Assembly: GCA_013400155.1 (NCBI GenBank)
Contig: VXBM01000420.1
Coordinates: 436,541 to 500,540, forward strand
Length of the DNA: 64,000 bases
Direction: 5' to 3'
From: Helopsaltes ochotensis
Taxonomy: Eukaryota; Chordata; Aves; Passeriformes; Locustellidae
A program made the position numbers and the translations under genes. The notes under the pieces were generated by a model that worked only from the letters and a program-made list of their open reading frames with translations, made no database searches and was not told the DNA's origin. Within the stretch, counting starts at the first letter, position 1, and each line of letters starts with the position of its first letter. Positions 39,101 through 52,900 of the stretch are shown piece by piece.

Positions 39101-42100
39101 TACCTAGCCATGCAGTAATTAATAAACACTCTGGCTGACCAGCCACTAACCTGTTACTGACCTAAAGTTTAGTAGATTCTGCATTAGTATGTCCAGCCCT
39201 TACAGCAATCTCTGTAGAGAGCATTAGGTTTCACCTCCTTGACAGAGGCATTAAGATCCACATATTCACTCTAATCTTCACAGTGTGCAAAGAATCAGTC
39301 ACTGAGGAGTGCATCAGAAAATCCTAATGGATCTTGTTGCTTCAATGCAGCAGGGACAGGGTAGGTTCCATACTTATGTCTAAAGTTCAAAATGTAGAAG
39401 TTTGCCTCCTGTTGTTCAGTCACACAAGAAAATGAAGGAAAAGGCAGTGTTGTACCGTGTGCTGTAACACACCCAAACAACAACTGGTAGTAAAATGGTC
39501 AATAAAAAATTGAGTGAAACCTAAGTCCGTGGGACCACTAGCATGACTAAAATCTATCTGATTATCCCACGCAGGGTGAAGTACAAAGTAATTTAAATTA
39601 CTAACAACCTGTTAGTTGAAACAAGAGTTTCAGTCAAACAAACTCCTCTGACCAAGCACACAGAACCCACTAATCTAACACATCATTTACTGTCTGACCA
39701 CTGTCCCCATTTTTGCCTGATTACATGACCTGTTTGGCTTTTCCTAGCATTGCCATGGTGATTTGTATCTTAGTCACTGGTACAAAAGTAGCCACAGTTA
39801 ATAAGCCTCTGTTAAAGAAATCTTTCCAAAAGCATAATGGAGTTTGAGGAGAAATTTTTACCTCTTTCCATACTTTTGCATCTCCAAAAACCCAAAACAT
39901 AGATCACAAAACATAACCCAAAACACGTTTTCAAAACAATCTTAGTAATTAGATGTATATAAAGAGAATCTTTTTCCCTGATATATTTTCCTTTGTTATG
40001 TCTTCCAAAAGTTTAGTACCCTTTTCTAAAATATGCCAAGGAATGCCATCCTTTAAAAGAACAATTACTTGTAATTTTCTTTTTTTAAAAAACCCCTTCT
40101 TTTCCATCACCTTTTTTTAAATTATATCTTCATCCTGCTCATCTGTGTTTCTTGTGCCTAACTGTCAAAGGAAATAGAGTAAAACCATTTCATTTCGGAA
40201 GATGTCCACAACTCATTCCAGAGGACAACAAAAAAACCAAAGCATATTATCTTCCTTGAATATTTTATTGCAGTCAAATGTATGCTAGACTTCAATAGCA
40301 GTAATAAGACGGAGGAAGATAAAAAAACCCCTAATTTTAACAGGTTTATGCAAAAAACACTGACAATGTTTATTACTTTATGATCCACAACCTTCAGTAG
40401 AAGTATTAACTTGTGAAAATTCTGTGTGCTACTCATAGAAATATTTTTAAATAAAGAATATTACTTTTTTCCTCTTCATATGATCCTCCAGAGCTGCTGC
40501 TGTAGCGAGATTCGAGTCTGTGGTGCTGGCGGTTTAAGTTGCTGTTCAACCCGCTGTAGATGTCTAAGTGTGCGTAGCTGTAGGTGCAAAAAAAGCAGAA
40601 TTAATGACTGACATTCTGTGACATACATTAATCAGGGTCCCTCAGTAAAACTGTATTTCAGCAAAACTCTCATACAAAAAACAATTCATCTAACAAGGAT
40701 AATCCACATGATGCCAAAGCACCTCAGCTGTATAAGACATACCTTCTCTAGCAACACCAGATAAGGGGATCCAAAGAGATTATCCACTATAAATTGTATT
40801 TCTGTTCTATCATTTTCACTAACATTTAAGCGCATTAAAATATTTGTTACCATTTTACATAAGTTCTTCTCACTCTCGAACAAAGTAAGGAAATCCGTAT
40901 GTGATCTGGCAGAGACATATGCATGTATACACACACAGTGTCCAAGAGCCTACCTTGCTAATCTGATAAACTATAAAAAAATCAGAGAAATGAGAGTGCT
41001 AAAAGCACCATTTCCAAACTGTTTCTACATATGTTTCTAAAATTCTCTCCTCCTGGCAAGTCTAAAACGTACAGGGTGCATATTATCAAGAAGCATATAC
41101 CCTGGGGAGGTTTAAGACAATGCTACAGTTTATGCCAAAATTCACAGAGACTTTCAAAACTGCCTTCATTACTTCATTACAGATCTCTTCAGCTTGAGCC
41201 CCCATAGCAGCCAAGTGCTTTTCTGTGCCTTGCTAGGTTGAATTCTGAATGACACATTGCATTCCAGGTTCCTGTGATTTACTATCATACAGCTCACCCT
41301 AATTTAATTTAAGTATTGGGGTTGCCTCTACCAATATATTTACTATTCTAATTATATTGACATAATTATCCTAGGGAGGAGAGAAAATGTCCAACTGGGA
41401 AATTATATCAGAACTGTAAATATTAAAGCTCTCAAACAAATTGTCAGAAACTCATTTGTGAACTTACGACATAGTTGCTACTCTACAGTAATGGCATGTG
41501 CACACTTTGCTCATGTTAATTACAGTCTCCACTCCCTTTTCATTTGAAGGTTAGTTATCCATATTAACACAAATGACAGAATGCCCACAGTCAGTTACTG
41601 CTGAGCTCCAAGTATACTGCCTAAGTTTATACCAACTGTTTGCTTTCCACCAGCCTCAGTAACAGTGTCAGCGAAATTTCTCCAGATTATGTTTAAATAG
41701 CTCAAAAATTAGGGAGGTTGAAATCTGTTTTGAAGTTAGCTGTAAGGTATCTTGACACAGATACCAGACATCCAAATATCCCACTTGGGGAAAATAAAAC
41801 AGCTTGCAACACATAGGCATTCACTGATCATATCCAGTGAGGTAATGAACCAACTCGTGAATCATAAAATCACAAGAGTGACTTGGGTTGGAAGGGACCT
41901 TAAAGACCATCTGGTTCCAACCCCCCTGCCATAGGCAGAAACACCTTCTACCAGACAAGGCTGCCCAGAGCCCTATCCAGCCTGGCCTTGAACACTTCCA
42001 GAGATGGGGCATCCACTTCTCTGGGCAATGTGTTCCAGTGTCTCACCAACCCCACCTTACAGTACACTTGCTGTTACATGAACATACACAGTCCAGTGTA

Positions 42101-43938
42101 ATAGTAGCTACTTTAGGCATCAAAACCAATATAGCTGTAGCAATACAGTGCCTGACCTGGATTAGAGTTCAAACTGCAATTGAGGCTGCTACTATTAATC
42201 CCAAATAGTACTCCAGTTCTGTTGACATGAATGACATTACATGGAAAGTAATCCCTGCAATGTAGACCTGCCTGGAGCTGCTGAGAGTATTTATACTGCT
42301 GGGAGCATTTATAGTACCTAGCAGGAATTCCTGTAATTCAACTAATAACTGCACTTTGAGGAGATACCTACTTCTCTTCAATACTGTCTTTCACGTGTTT
42401 ACTGTCAGGGTTGCCATCTGTGGGAGCCACCATTGTATTGCTACTAGAAGTGGTACCTGTGAATTGTGGACAAAGAAAAAGGTTGGTCACTAAAAAGGAA
42501 AATTAGTTGTAAGCACTACATGATCACACTTATTTACTGGTTCTTGCCCAGAGCCCTAATCAGGTTTTTTCTACAATTGGCACAAATACAAACTGAACCA
42601 TACAAACTACTTTCACTGGCAATAACGGATTGTGAGCTGCCACCATAATTTAACTAACCAGAAAAAATAAAAATAATCTATTCCAGTTATCTCTAACTCT
42701 TATATGTAAATTAAGTAGAAAGTTTTTTAAGCAGTATCTAGAGACCTATTTCCTTTTTTCCTGTACTATACACCTCACAGTAACCCGTAAAACATAGTTG
42801 GACTTTATTATCCAGTTAACTTAAACCACAAACAGATTAAGGTTTAAAACGTAATAGCCTGTGGTGAAGCTTTTAACAATTTTCTTTTAGGAGAAATTTG
42901 CAAGCATCACACTGAACTGACAGCCACAATTAGAAGGAATTTTGTAATCTTCCAGCCTTTGCTATTCTAAATTAATTAAGTGGAAGAGCTCCAGATTTTT
43001 TTCCGATTTTTTTAAACACTTTCAGGAGCAAGTGCCAATGAATTCACCTTGTGATCCAGATTACGCCATGTGATAGGTCCAGGCTGCTTCATAATATTGA
43101 CAAATTTGCAGCACAAAAGTTAAGGCCTTGCTTAGATACCCTCCCCACATCTGTGTCTTTTGCAGCTCAATTTGATGGATTGATACACCACCAAAACAAG
43201 ACCGCTTCTCCCCACATTTCTCTGCATGTTCTTGGATTGAAGCAAGAGGTAGACACTACAGGTATTTTCGGCACTTTGGGGGCTTTTTGATGATTGATCT
43301 ATCATTAGTAATTTCTAAATAAATTTTCCTAAGTAAGTGAACTTAAAATCCTCTTGAAACAATTCCTATGGATGCAGTTTGTGTTTGTAACAGAACTTAT
43401 AATATAACAACTTAGAGGGATTTAAAATTATATGCATTTTCCCCATGGTTTGACTGACTAGACATAAAAGTCATATAGTGAGTGTAAACAGTACAAGGTC
43501 TGAACAAAGATGAAGTCTGATGCATATATTACGATAAAACTGTCCCTTGTCAACTTACCAGATGTTCTTCAGTAAGAACTCTGGGTACACCAAAAACTGC
43601 AGATCTTGTAAAACAAACCTTTAACCTTATTTTTAGAAACAGAACCTTGCACTCCTACTGAGTATTTACAAATGCACTCAGTAGCACAACTGATTGATTG
43701 CAGCATGTTTATAATTGACAATAATAGTTTAAGTTAGTAAATGCTTACCTGAAGTGACAGAGGGGATTTTGTAACTGGATGTAATGCGGTAATATGGTGG
43801 ATTATCCATATGGGTGACTCCTGAACTGACAGGATCCGTAAGCTGAAGTTCACTCACCAGCTCTTCTAGTAGTTGCATTGTTTTGTCTCTACCCAAATAA
43901 ACAATGACTTTCTTTACCTGCCATGGAAGACCATATAC

Positions 43939-43977
<39 letters not shown>

Positions 43978-46900
43978 TACATACATATATATATATTTAT
44001 ACAACGAGATTTGAATACCACAACTTGCTAGAATCAGTATCTACCTGCACTGCAAGGTAGATACTTACTCTAGTTCTAAAAGCAACCAAAGTTGTTTTCC
44101 CAACTGTCAATAGCAGCAACCACAGGAAACACATCACAACAATAAGAAAGTAAATCTTCTGAGTTCCAGTCTTCTGACAATAAAGTCAGAAGTATGAAAG
44201 TATGTCTTCTGAAAATTATTTAAGTAAAAGATTTTTTTACGAAGATTTTAGCAGCACCTGAGATCCATATTGGAATGAATGTATTCTGACATTTCTTTTT
44301 GATATTTAACAGTTCTGTTCTATACTATTTCTTTTCCTGCAGTTTTATTTTTCTTCATGCTATCCTGCAGTGCCCTTATATACATTTTCACATAAAATAA
44401 AATTGTTTTTGATGGTGCTTGGGATGGTTGGTGGAGTTTTTTGGTATAATACTTGGTCACAAAAGAATGAGGCTCTACAGGGTATAACTGGTGGTTTATT
44501 TACTTGCATTATCTGTCTGCTCTTTAGGAATATATCAAATTATAGCATGGGAAAAAAGTTCAGTGTGTACTCTTAATAAAATTAATCCAAGTTTAGTTAT
44601 CAAACTCCTAAGATTTCTTTTTATGACAAGGGAAAACAAAATTCTAAGATACATGTAGAATTTTAATAACTCTTTCAAGTTTTTTTATTGTTTAATCCCT
44701 AAATAAGGTCTGTGTCTTCATATATTCCTGAATTTTGATAACTGGTAAGACAGCTAGTGGACTGTTTCAAACCTATCATCCTCAGCAAATCAGTAAATTG
44801 TCTTAAGGAAGCCTCAGCAACCCTTAAGGTGAGATATCCTTTCTAGTTCATTTCCCTTCTCAAGTCCATTCCATGAATGACAAATTGAGTTAATTGATTG
44901 ACAAACCGATTCCATAATTTTGACAGATGCCCAAATTAACACAAGCAAAAGAACTGAATTTGATTTGTTCATAGTATTAGTGCTCATAAAATACAGGGTG
45001 GAGATTTTGATACTATAAATCCTACCTCATATTTCTATTTGGTGATCTTTGCTGCTACACATACTACTTATTTTTAAAATATCTATAAGCACCAATGAGA
45101 GATCTGTCACATACTCACATAAGGCAAAAGGCTGGGTTCACTGTTCACTCCACAAATACTGATCAAGAAGTGCAAAATTATCTTCAGATTCTTTGGCCAG
45201 CTGTCTGCCAAAGTAGTCCAGACATTTTCTATCTCTGACCAAGCCACTTCATCACCATACTAGAAAACAAAATAAAAGTATGTCCTGAAAACTCCATCAG
45301 AAAACACTGTCCTCAGGAGCGATCTGTACTGATCAAGTGAAACAAGCCCTAGAAAAAAAGTCATAAATCTTGTAGGAAACTGTTGCATTTTTAATGTTCT
45401 GGAATGATGCTCTCACATGTATTTTTAAAAATATATTCTAGAAATAGCTGTTTTCTTTTATAGACATAAAGGTATAAAAATATATCTAAATATATGTGTA
45501 CATACTATGTATTTCATTGATATATAATATAGTAGACTGAGGAAGCTGGGCCTTTTTAGTCTAGAGAAGACTGAGAAGGGGGTCTCATTATTGCATATAA
45601 ATGTCTCAAAGGCCAAGAGGATGGTGCCAGACTCTTTTTGGTGGTACCCAGTGACAGGATGAGGAGCAATGGGCATACACAAAAGCACAAGAACTCCCAC
45701 CTCAACATGAGGAATTTCTTTCCATTGGGGGTGGCAGAGAACTGGAACAGGCTGCTGAGGGAGCCCATAAACCTGCCTTCTCTGGAGACCAAAAACCCAC
45801 CTATACAAGTTCCTGTGTAACATGCTCAGGGTGGCCCTGCCTTGGCAGGAGTGTTGGTCCTGATGATCTCCAGAGCTCCTGTTCAACTCTAACCATTCTG
45901 TGAAGTTTAACAGAGATCCAGTCTCCCAGTTGCTGACAGTACTGAATAAAACTCTATGGACCACACACTGACAAGAGCTTTTAATAGATAGTTCAAAACA
46001 TGATCTCTCATCAGTAGGATTCTCATATAACAAGAACTGCCAGGAGCATTGCATGTGGGCAATACTTCTCTGTTTTAAGTAGCTATGATAGGAAGAAAGA
46101 GAGTCAATCAGCCTCTGGCAGCAAGACAGGTTACAAAACTCCACTTTGAGATGATAGTTATACAGGCAGTTTGACATTCTCTATCCAGCTAGACATCTAT
46201 ATTGCAAAATATTAGTTAAATACTATTACTGTACATAACAATCCCTATAATATTTATGTTATATATTACATATTTCTTGGAATACCTCAAAAATATAGGA
46301 TATAGTTTGGGTATACAAAGCACCTGCCACAAATATGAACAGTAATTATCGAAAGCTTGGTCACGTAGTATCTGAACGGTGTTTTCTTGCATTCTAAACA
46401 GAACAATCCACTGAAACAAGATAAGCACCTATGGAATTAATTTTACCTTTGCTGTCATGTACATCAGATTGTTCAGAACCATAGCTGTAGCCTGTGGTGA
46501 TCCCCAGCCCTCTCCTCGTAGCCATCGTCTACTGTTCACCATAATTTCTCTGTCTTTCAAAGAATCTTCCTCATCTTCATCTTGTCGACGAATAGTTGGC
46601 AAAGGTTTCAAGTCTACCAACTCAATATTGTTCATCCATGGCAGCAGATAATGCAGCATCACTTGTCTCCCAGCTGGGTGAGCTGTTTGGATTCTCTGAC
46701 TTACTTCTGCCATTCAAAAATTAGATACATACATGAATTCCAAATCAATAATGAGAACTGGCTTGGTGATAACAACAACCATGAGCCTAGCATACCATAC
46801 TGATGTAATGTAATGCTGAAACAGATGCATTTTTTTTTTGTTTAGCTGACTAGTGCCATTTCATAAGGATAAAGTCCACAGTCCTCAGCAGAGCTAACTG

Positions 46901-49900
46901 AAGACGCTGCTGACAAACAGCATGTTGAAGAAACCACATTAGTATGCATATATATATGTATGTATGTGTACATATATTTCTCTAATTGAAGGAGGCATAA
47001 AAAATGTACCAAGTTTGGCAAAAAAACACTTAAAATTTTTTCTTCCTTAGATTAGTCCTAATAGGTTGTTTTTTAAAATTTATGTAAGAGGTTATTATTC
47101 TGCATATGTTTAAAAATGCTACAGAATAATGTATTTTAGCAATCTACAGTAAATAACAAACTGGACAGAACAATTGAAGAATGATTTTAAAAAACAACTG
47201 CAAATTATTTCTATAATGTGATTTTCCATGGTTATTAGAAAGTCAGTAAAATATTTTTGATTCATGTTCTTTCACCTTGAATATATTTCAAATACAAGTG
47301 AACAAAACCCATCACTTAGGCTTTTTTGTCTCTATTGGTATGATGATGTTGTCTGATTTAAGTGAACTGCATATAAATCAATTATTGAAAAATAAGAATG
47401 ACACACTTTGTACAATGCTTTTGACTTGATGAAGTTCTTTGTTTTGTTTTAAAATCATACCTGAGAAGATAGGAAGTGTCAGTTCAGGGTAAGTCCTTGC
47501 TAATTCTTCTGACAGTTGATAGTAAGACATAGAATACAAATGTGGTAAAGGAGAAGGCTGGCCCAAAACCCCATCCATCCGCTGAACTTCCAGTTTGTGA
47601 GCATAACGGAACATCTTTGGTTCCAAAATCTACAACAGTAATGTTCAGAATTTCAAGCTAAGTATAGAACTACTGTAGAAATTTTTATATAAAAATCACT
47701 TCTTGTGTTCATGTATCTACTCTCATTTAATGTCTCTTATCTATGCAGACATCCATACACCTGCAGCATTTGCCAACACTGTGGTAAATTAATAGAAGAC
47801 TTGCTAAGATACATGTCACTTGATGAGTTTCCAGCAATAATGTTCCAAAAGCTGCTTTCACAAAATACCATCTTAAGTACAAATTCATCTATAATAAAAC
47901 GCAAAATACTATTCAACCTTTGCATTTCCAAGCAATACCAAATTTTGCTTATCTATGAGACATGGATAGGAACAACACAATCTTTGATGTGGTAGAGATG
48001 CACCAGGAGACTAAAGCACTCTGATACTTTAAAAATCAATTTGGGCTGGTCTTAAGAAGTAGCGTCCACTTGAGAAGAAAGATGGGGATGATGTATCAAT
48101 TAGGGTGCGACTTCAGTGGGGCCTTCACTGTTGAGTTTAGCTGACAACAAAAACGTTTGAAAAAAACTCCAAGACTTAAGGTCTGAGCTACTATCAGCAC
48201 AGATTTTTAAACACTAATGCCGCCTTAAGCTTACCCCTAAAATGACCTCATAGAGGAATATACAAAAGTAAATTAAATGGGTAACAAGATTTTCACTGTC
48301 ATCTCTTGACATGGACAGATGAAAAAATGTTTGGCAATAGCACAAAAATCAGAAAACTGACTGCTACCCCAGCAAACAGTGAAGGCTTGAGAAGCAATTT
48401 GCTTCTCTCTGAGGTGCTTTTGGACAAATGGAGCTATGTATCACTCTATTACAGGGCCAAATCAAGAGAGTCCTCATTTAGGTTGTTTCTTGAAAAAGCA
48501 GGTATTACAAAAATAACAGGTTTTGAGTGCATGGAACCAGACAGACTTTCAGGGAAGTGCTAGGTAAGGATCTGGTTTAACTATGTACTAAAACAGAGAA
48601 GAAAAGTAACAACATTGTATTTCATTACTGAAGGCAAGCAAACAAAACCAGATTTTTTTTAAAATATATAGGACAATTCTTATTTTAAAAGAAAAAAAAA
48701 ATCAGAATTAGCTTACAAACCTGCAATAGTTGCATAGCAACTTCATAGATAGCCCTAGTAGAATCAGCTGCTTTAAAGAGTATCAGATTCAGGAGGGTCA
48801 CTGTATCACACTGGTAATCCCTAGGAAAAAAATGGCAAGTACAAAAAAAGTAAAATTATATTTGTTTTCCAAGATTTGAATTTAATTAATTTTAATTTAA
48901 AAGGAATATGATAGGGGATAGAATAACATTTTGAGAAGTTTCTCTAGTAACACACACAAACGGCGGTGATCTTTTCTCTCTACAGAAGCAAAACCCAGTT
49001 CTACATGAAAACACACATGAAAATGGAAGTTTTAAAGATCTGAAAAATGCTGTAGTACCTGTTTTGGAACACGCTGGCTATGGCTTTAAAGCAGCCAGCT
49101 GCTACCCGCTTGGAACCTGTGTAACACCGGTCAACGGCCCAGTACATGAGGTTACTCTGGTCAGGATTGAGTTCCAAGAGCAGCATGACTGCCTCGCAGC
49201 CTAGCTGGTGAACCTAGGAAGAGTAAATATGTATTTAAAGATGTAAAAAAAAAAAAAAAAAAGACCAACTTACAAAATGGCATAATATAGGAAAATAAAT
49301 ATTTAAGAAACCTGAAACCATTGGGAACATAAAATCTGTTCCATCCAAAACCAGTGACACCATAGCCTAAAGCAACAACAGATAACTTTATCACACTGTT
49401 TACCGTTCAACTTGCACAGTCTTAAATTATTGATACAAATAACTACAGCTCTACTAACATTTTTTTTCCCTTCAGTTCCAAGGCTAGTTTGAGCTATTTA
49501 CCATTTTTATGTCTTGCACCGAAACACTGCCCTGAAAGAACTAGATACAGAGAAATATTTAAACACATGCAGGAATTCCAGTGGGACACAAGGGATAGAT
49601 CTGCATAGAGACTTGCCCCTTCCCTGGAATAAAAGTAGCCCACAGGAACTGTATTCGTATGTAGTCCAAGCATTATAGGGCAATAGAGGTCCTACCTTTA
49701 AAGCTTGCCTTACTGTTTAGATGAATAGCTTGGGCTTACTAACTCCAAAGGATCCCAAGGAACTCTACAGTCTTACAAGAGTTCATGTTCAAAATCTCAT
49801 CTCCTTTAAATTTGTAGAACACCTGACTTATTACTGCAACTTAGCATGGTTGATCAGTTTATAGAGAATATACAGTGCTTCTTCACCCGTTGTCCTCTCC

Positions 49901-52900
49901 TCTTCTATTCTGTTTCTCTTTTCTTACTGTGATTAGGGACCACCTTCCTCAACAGGGTGAAAACACATAAGGGACAGTGCAAAACCCTGCACTACTAAAA
50001 CAGCTTTGAGCTTAAGTAGAGCATTTAGGCAAATCTGTCTGCAAAGTCACTAAAATGTGTTTGAAGGCACTGATAGTTGCAAAGTGATGTTGATGTTGCC
50101 TGTATTACCTTTTTATCTTGTGAATCCAAAATATTATCCAGCCATTTGTATAAATAACCATCAGATGAAAGCCCAACATTGTCTGCAACAGGGCCACAAC
50201 AAAGTACCGCAGACATAGCCTTTGGAAAGCAATTGAAAAACACATTTTAATATCTCAGATTCAGGAAGGGCTCTTATTCAGTCCATTAAAATATTACGTA
50301 ACTAAATTCTAGCCTGTTAAGAGAGGAAAACCAAGGGCAATAAAAAACGCTTAACATTTTATTCAAGAAATTAGTAAATCTTACTTCTCTCAACTTTCAA
50401 ATACAAGAAATACTAAAATGCTGACATATTGAAGAGTTAATACACCAGTTTCATTATTAATGTACAATTAGATGAAAGCCTTTAACTTAAGCAAATAAGA
50501 ATTAAAGTCACAGGAAGTGAACATTCAATGGTAATTGTAAGAAATTTCTATAGCAAGTGCAATAGTTACAGTATGGGAAAAGCTGAACTGTCATAAATAT
50601 ACATGTAAGCAGAAGGAATAAAAAGGTGCTAAAACATGGATGTGAAAACCATGTCTAAAAAGCCCAAATGTGAAATTTGCATCATGTTCACATAACAATC
50701 TATTTACAAAATCCAAAATACCTTTAATGCACAGTATTGGTGTCTGTTTATTCGCATGTTTCTATCACTGTATCTGTCCAAGGGAGTAAACATGATGCTA
50801 AAAGGGCCTGCCCAATGACTGAACAGCATAAATAGACTGTGGCGTAGACTCTGCTGTGGAAAGACACTTCTTCTCTGGTGTACTGTAAGAAAAGCCCACA
50901 GTTATATGCACTCTTGTCATTCTTTAAGATAAAGCATGTAACACAAACAGACCCAAGCTATGAATATAAAAGCAACAATCCATGTAAAGATCCACTATTA
51001 TTTTAACACCGTAATGCTTGGATGTAGGTTTACTATAGTCCTGTTTAATGCCAGTCATGTACAAGAATACGCTATCCACAGAACTCAATACAAATACACA
51101 GACAATCAACAAGACTTTGCCAAACAGTACCAAAAATTCCTCTTAAAACTCATACTGCTAAAGTTATACTCAAAACTGATGTCATAAATTATTTTAATAA
51201 AAGTATTCTGAAAGTTCAGACAAAAAGTGTCTTTTTGTTTCGTTTTTGTTTGGTTGCATGTTTTTAAAATGGGCTGCATATTAAATACAGTAATCATAAG
51301 TTACATTTTTACATACCTGGAACATTTTGTATGATATTTGCCACTAAGGCACTAAAATGGCATCGGATATCTTTCAATGTATCAGAATCCTTTTCATTTT
51401 CTGCTTCTAGGAGTTGTCTTGTTAGATCGACATACTCAAGTAAAGTGTTGTTGAGGGAATGTGTTTCATTATCAAGGCCACCACTTGCACTGAACAAATA
51501 AAATAAATTTAGAAAATCAAAGAGCATCGTAATTACATAAAATGTTTGAAAATTATCCTTATTTTTTTTATCTTTAAAAATAACTACACCCTCATCACTG
51601 CAAATACTTAATTCAAAGTAAGTTCTTCATCCAGCTTCTACTTCAGCATTAAAATAAAAAACTTCAGTGAAAGCAAACTAAGAATGAAACCTAATTATCT
51701 GAAGTCACTTATCCTTCCACAGAACCAGTTCTTATACTGGTGACAAGTGTTAAAAATAATTAAAATACTCAAACACAAAGTTCCTTCCCCCTCCCCTAAT
51801 GAGAACTTTAAAAGATAAGGGAAAGAATGATTTTAATAGCTGGACCCTAAAATATCAGCATGCTGATAGAAATTTCAGCAATGTTTCTGAGGCAACGTTT
51901 TAAAATATACTTGAAGACTGAGAATTTCATACTGGTTATATTGTTAAGGCTGACAAATAGATGTCTAAGTATCACTGTCGAACAGAGTGGAAGGAGAGAG
52001 CTAATCATCTCCTAGCTTACTTGCTCTACACGATTCCACACGTATAGGAAAAAAATTCCTAGGGTCTTTTGTAAAACATATGCCAAAACTGTTTCTTTCA
52101 AAGTGTCCCTACACAAGTAGGGTAAAGAAAAAAATCTCAATAACTGAGTTAACATTCTCCATCCTTCAAAAGTCCAACTGTAATGAGCAGTAGCCTTCTC
52201 TGCATAGGATGTGCTGACCAGCACCAGGTAAGGCAGAAGCCCCTGAATTATCACAGAGTAGTTATGATTTGCACAACTGGTGCTATGTTTGAGCATATAC
52301 AAACAAGAGGGACCATGACATACTACCTGTTCAAAGTAAAGTCCTGGGGAATAGTACCATTTTAAATAAAACATAGAATACAGTGACAAAGAACATGGGA
52401 GCAAGAAGGATTAGAAAGCCAGCAAAATTCTGAGTTTTATAAACCCATGTTTATTGATTTAGTGGTATACTGAAAACTCACTAATGAATTTTGCATGCTC
52501 GTTATACTGAGTCACAAGTATATCAGTGATCGACAAGTTCTCATCCCTGCTGCCCCTACCTGTGACTAATGACACCAGCATCTGCCAACAGCTCAAATAT
52601 TCGTACTAGTTGTACTCGTAAAATATCTCGACGCCTGCGCCGTTTCATGTTCTAGCCATCAGAGAAAACACAAAATTAAATGAAGCAGAGGAAAAACTAA
52701 GTAGAAAATAAAAGTATTATTATATCTGTACTACAACTGGCATCTGTTATCAGAGGTGCCAACCTTTTAAGACAAGTTGCCAAAATTGCTAACAAGTTTA
52801 ATAAACCAGACAATGAACAAATGTTTTCCCTGTTGCAGCTCTGAGATACACCAGGTTTGCTATTACATGTGTTATCCAGATCATGGTTGTTGACAATCTC

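Noticed and set aside
40465..40577. A one-base insertion (frameshift) in exon 23, suggested because LRTLRHLQRVEQQL would flow into NRQHHRLESR if one A were removed
   Set aside because: Splicing exon 22 directly to exon 23 uses all 113 nt in frame and gives EEN-YAHLDIYSGLNSNLNRQ, which fits the family. The total of 2409 codons is intact, so no error needs to be assumed.
45458..46177. Long minus-strand open frame of 239 codons
   Set aside because: It runs across the reverse strand of a CR1 fragment and adjoining intron, and shows no family resemblance. It is a by-product of the repeat.
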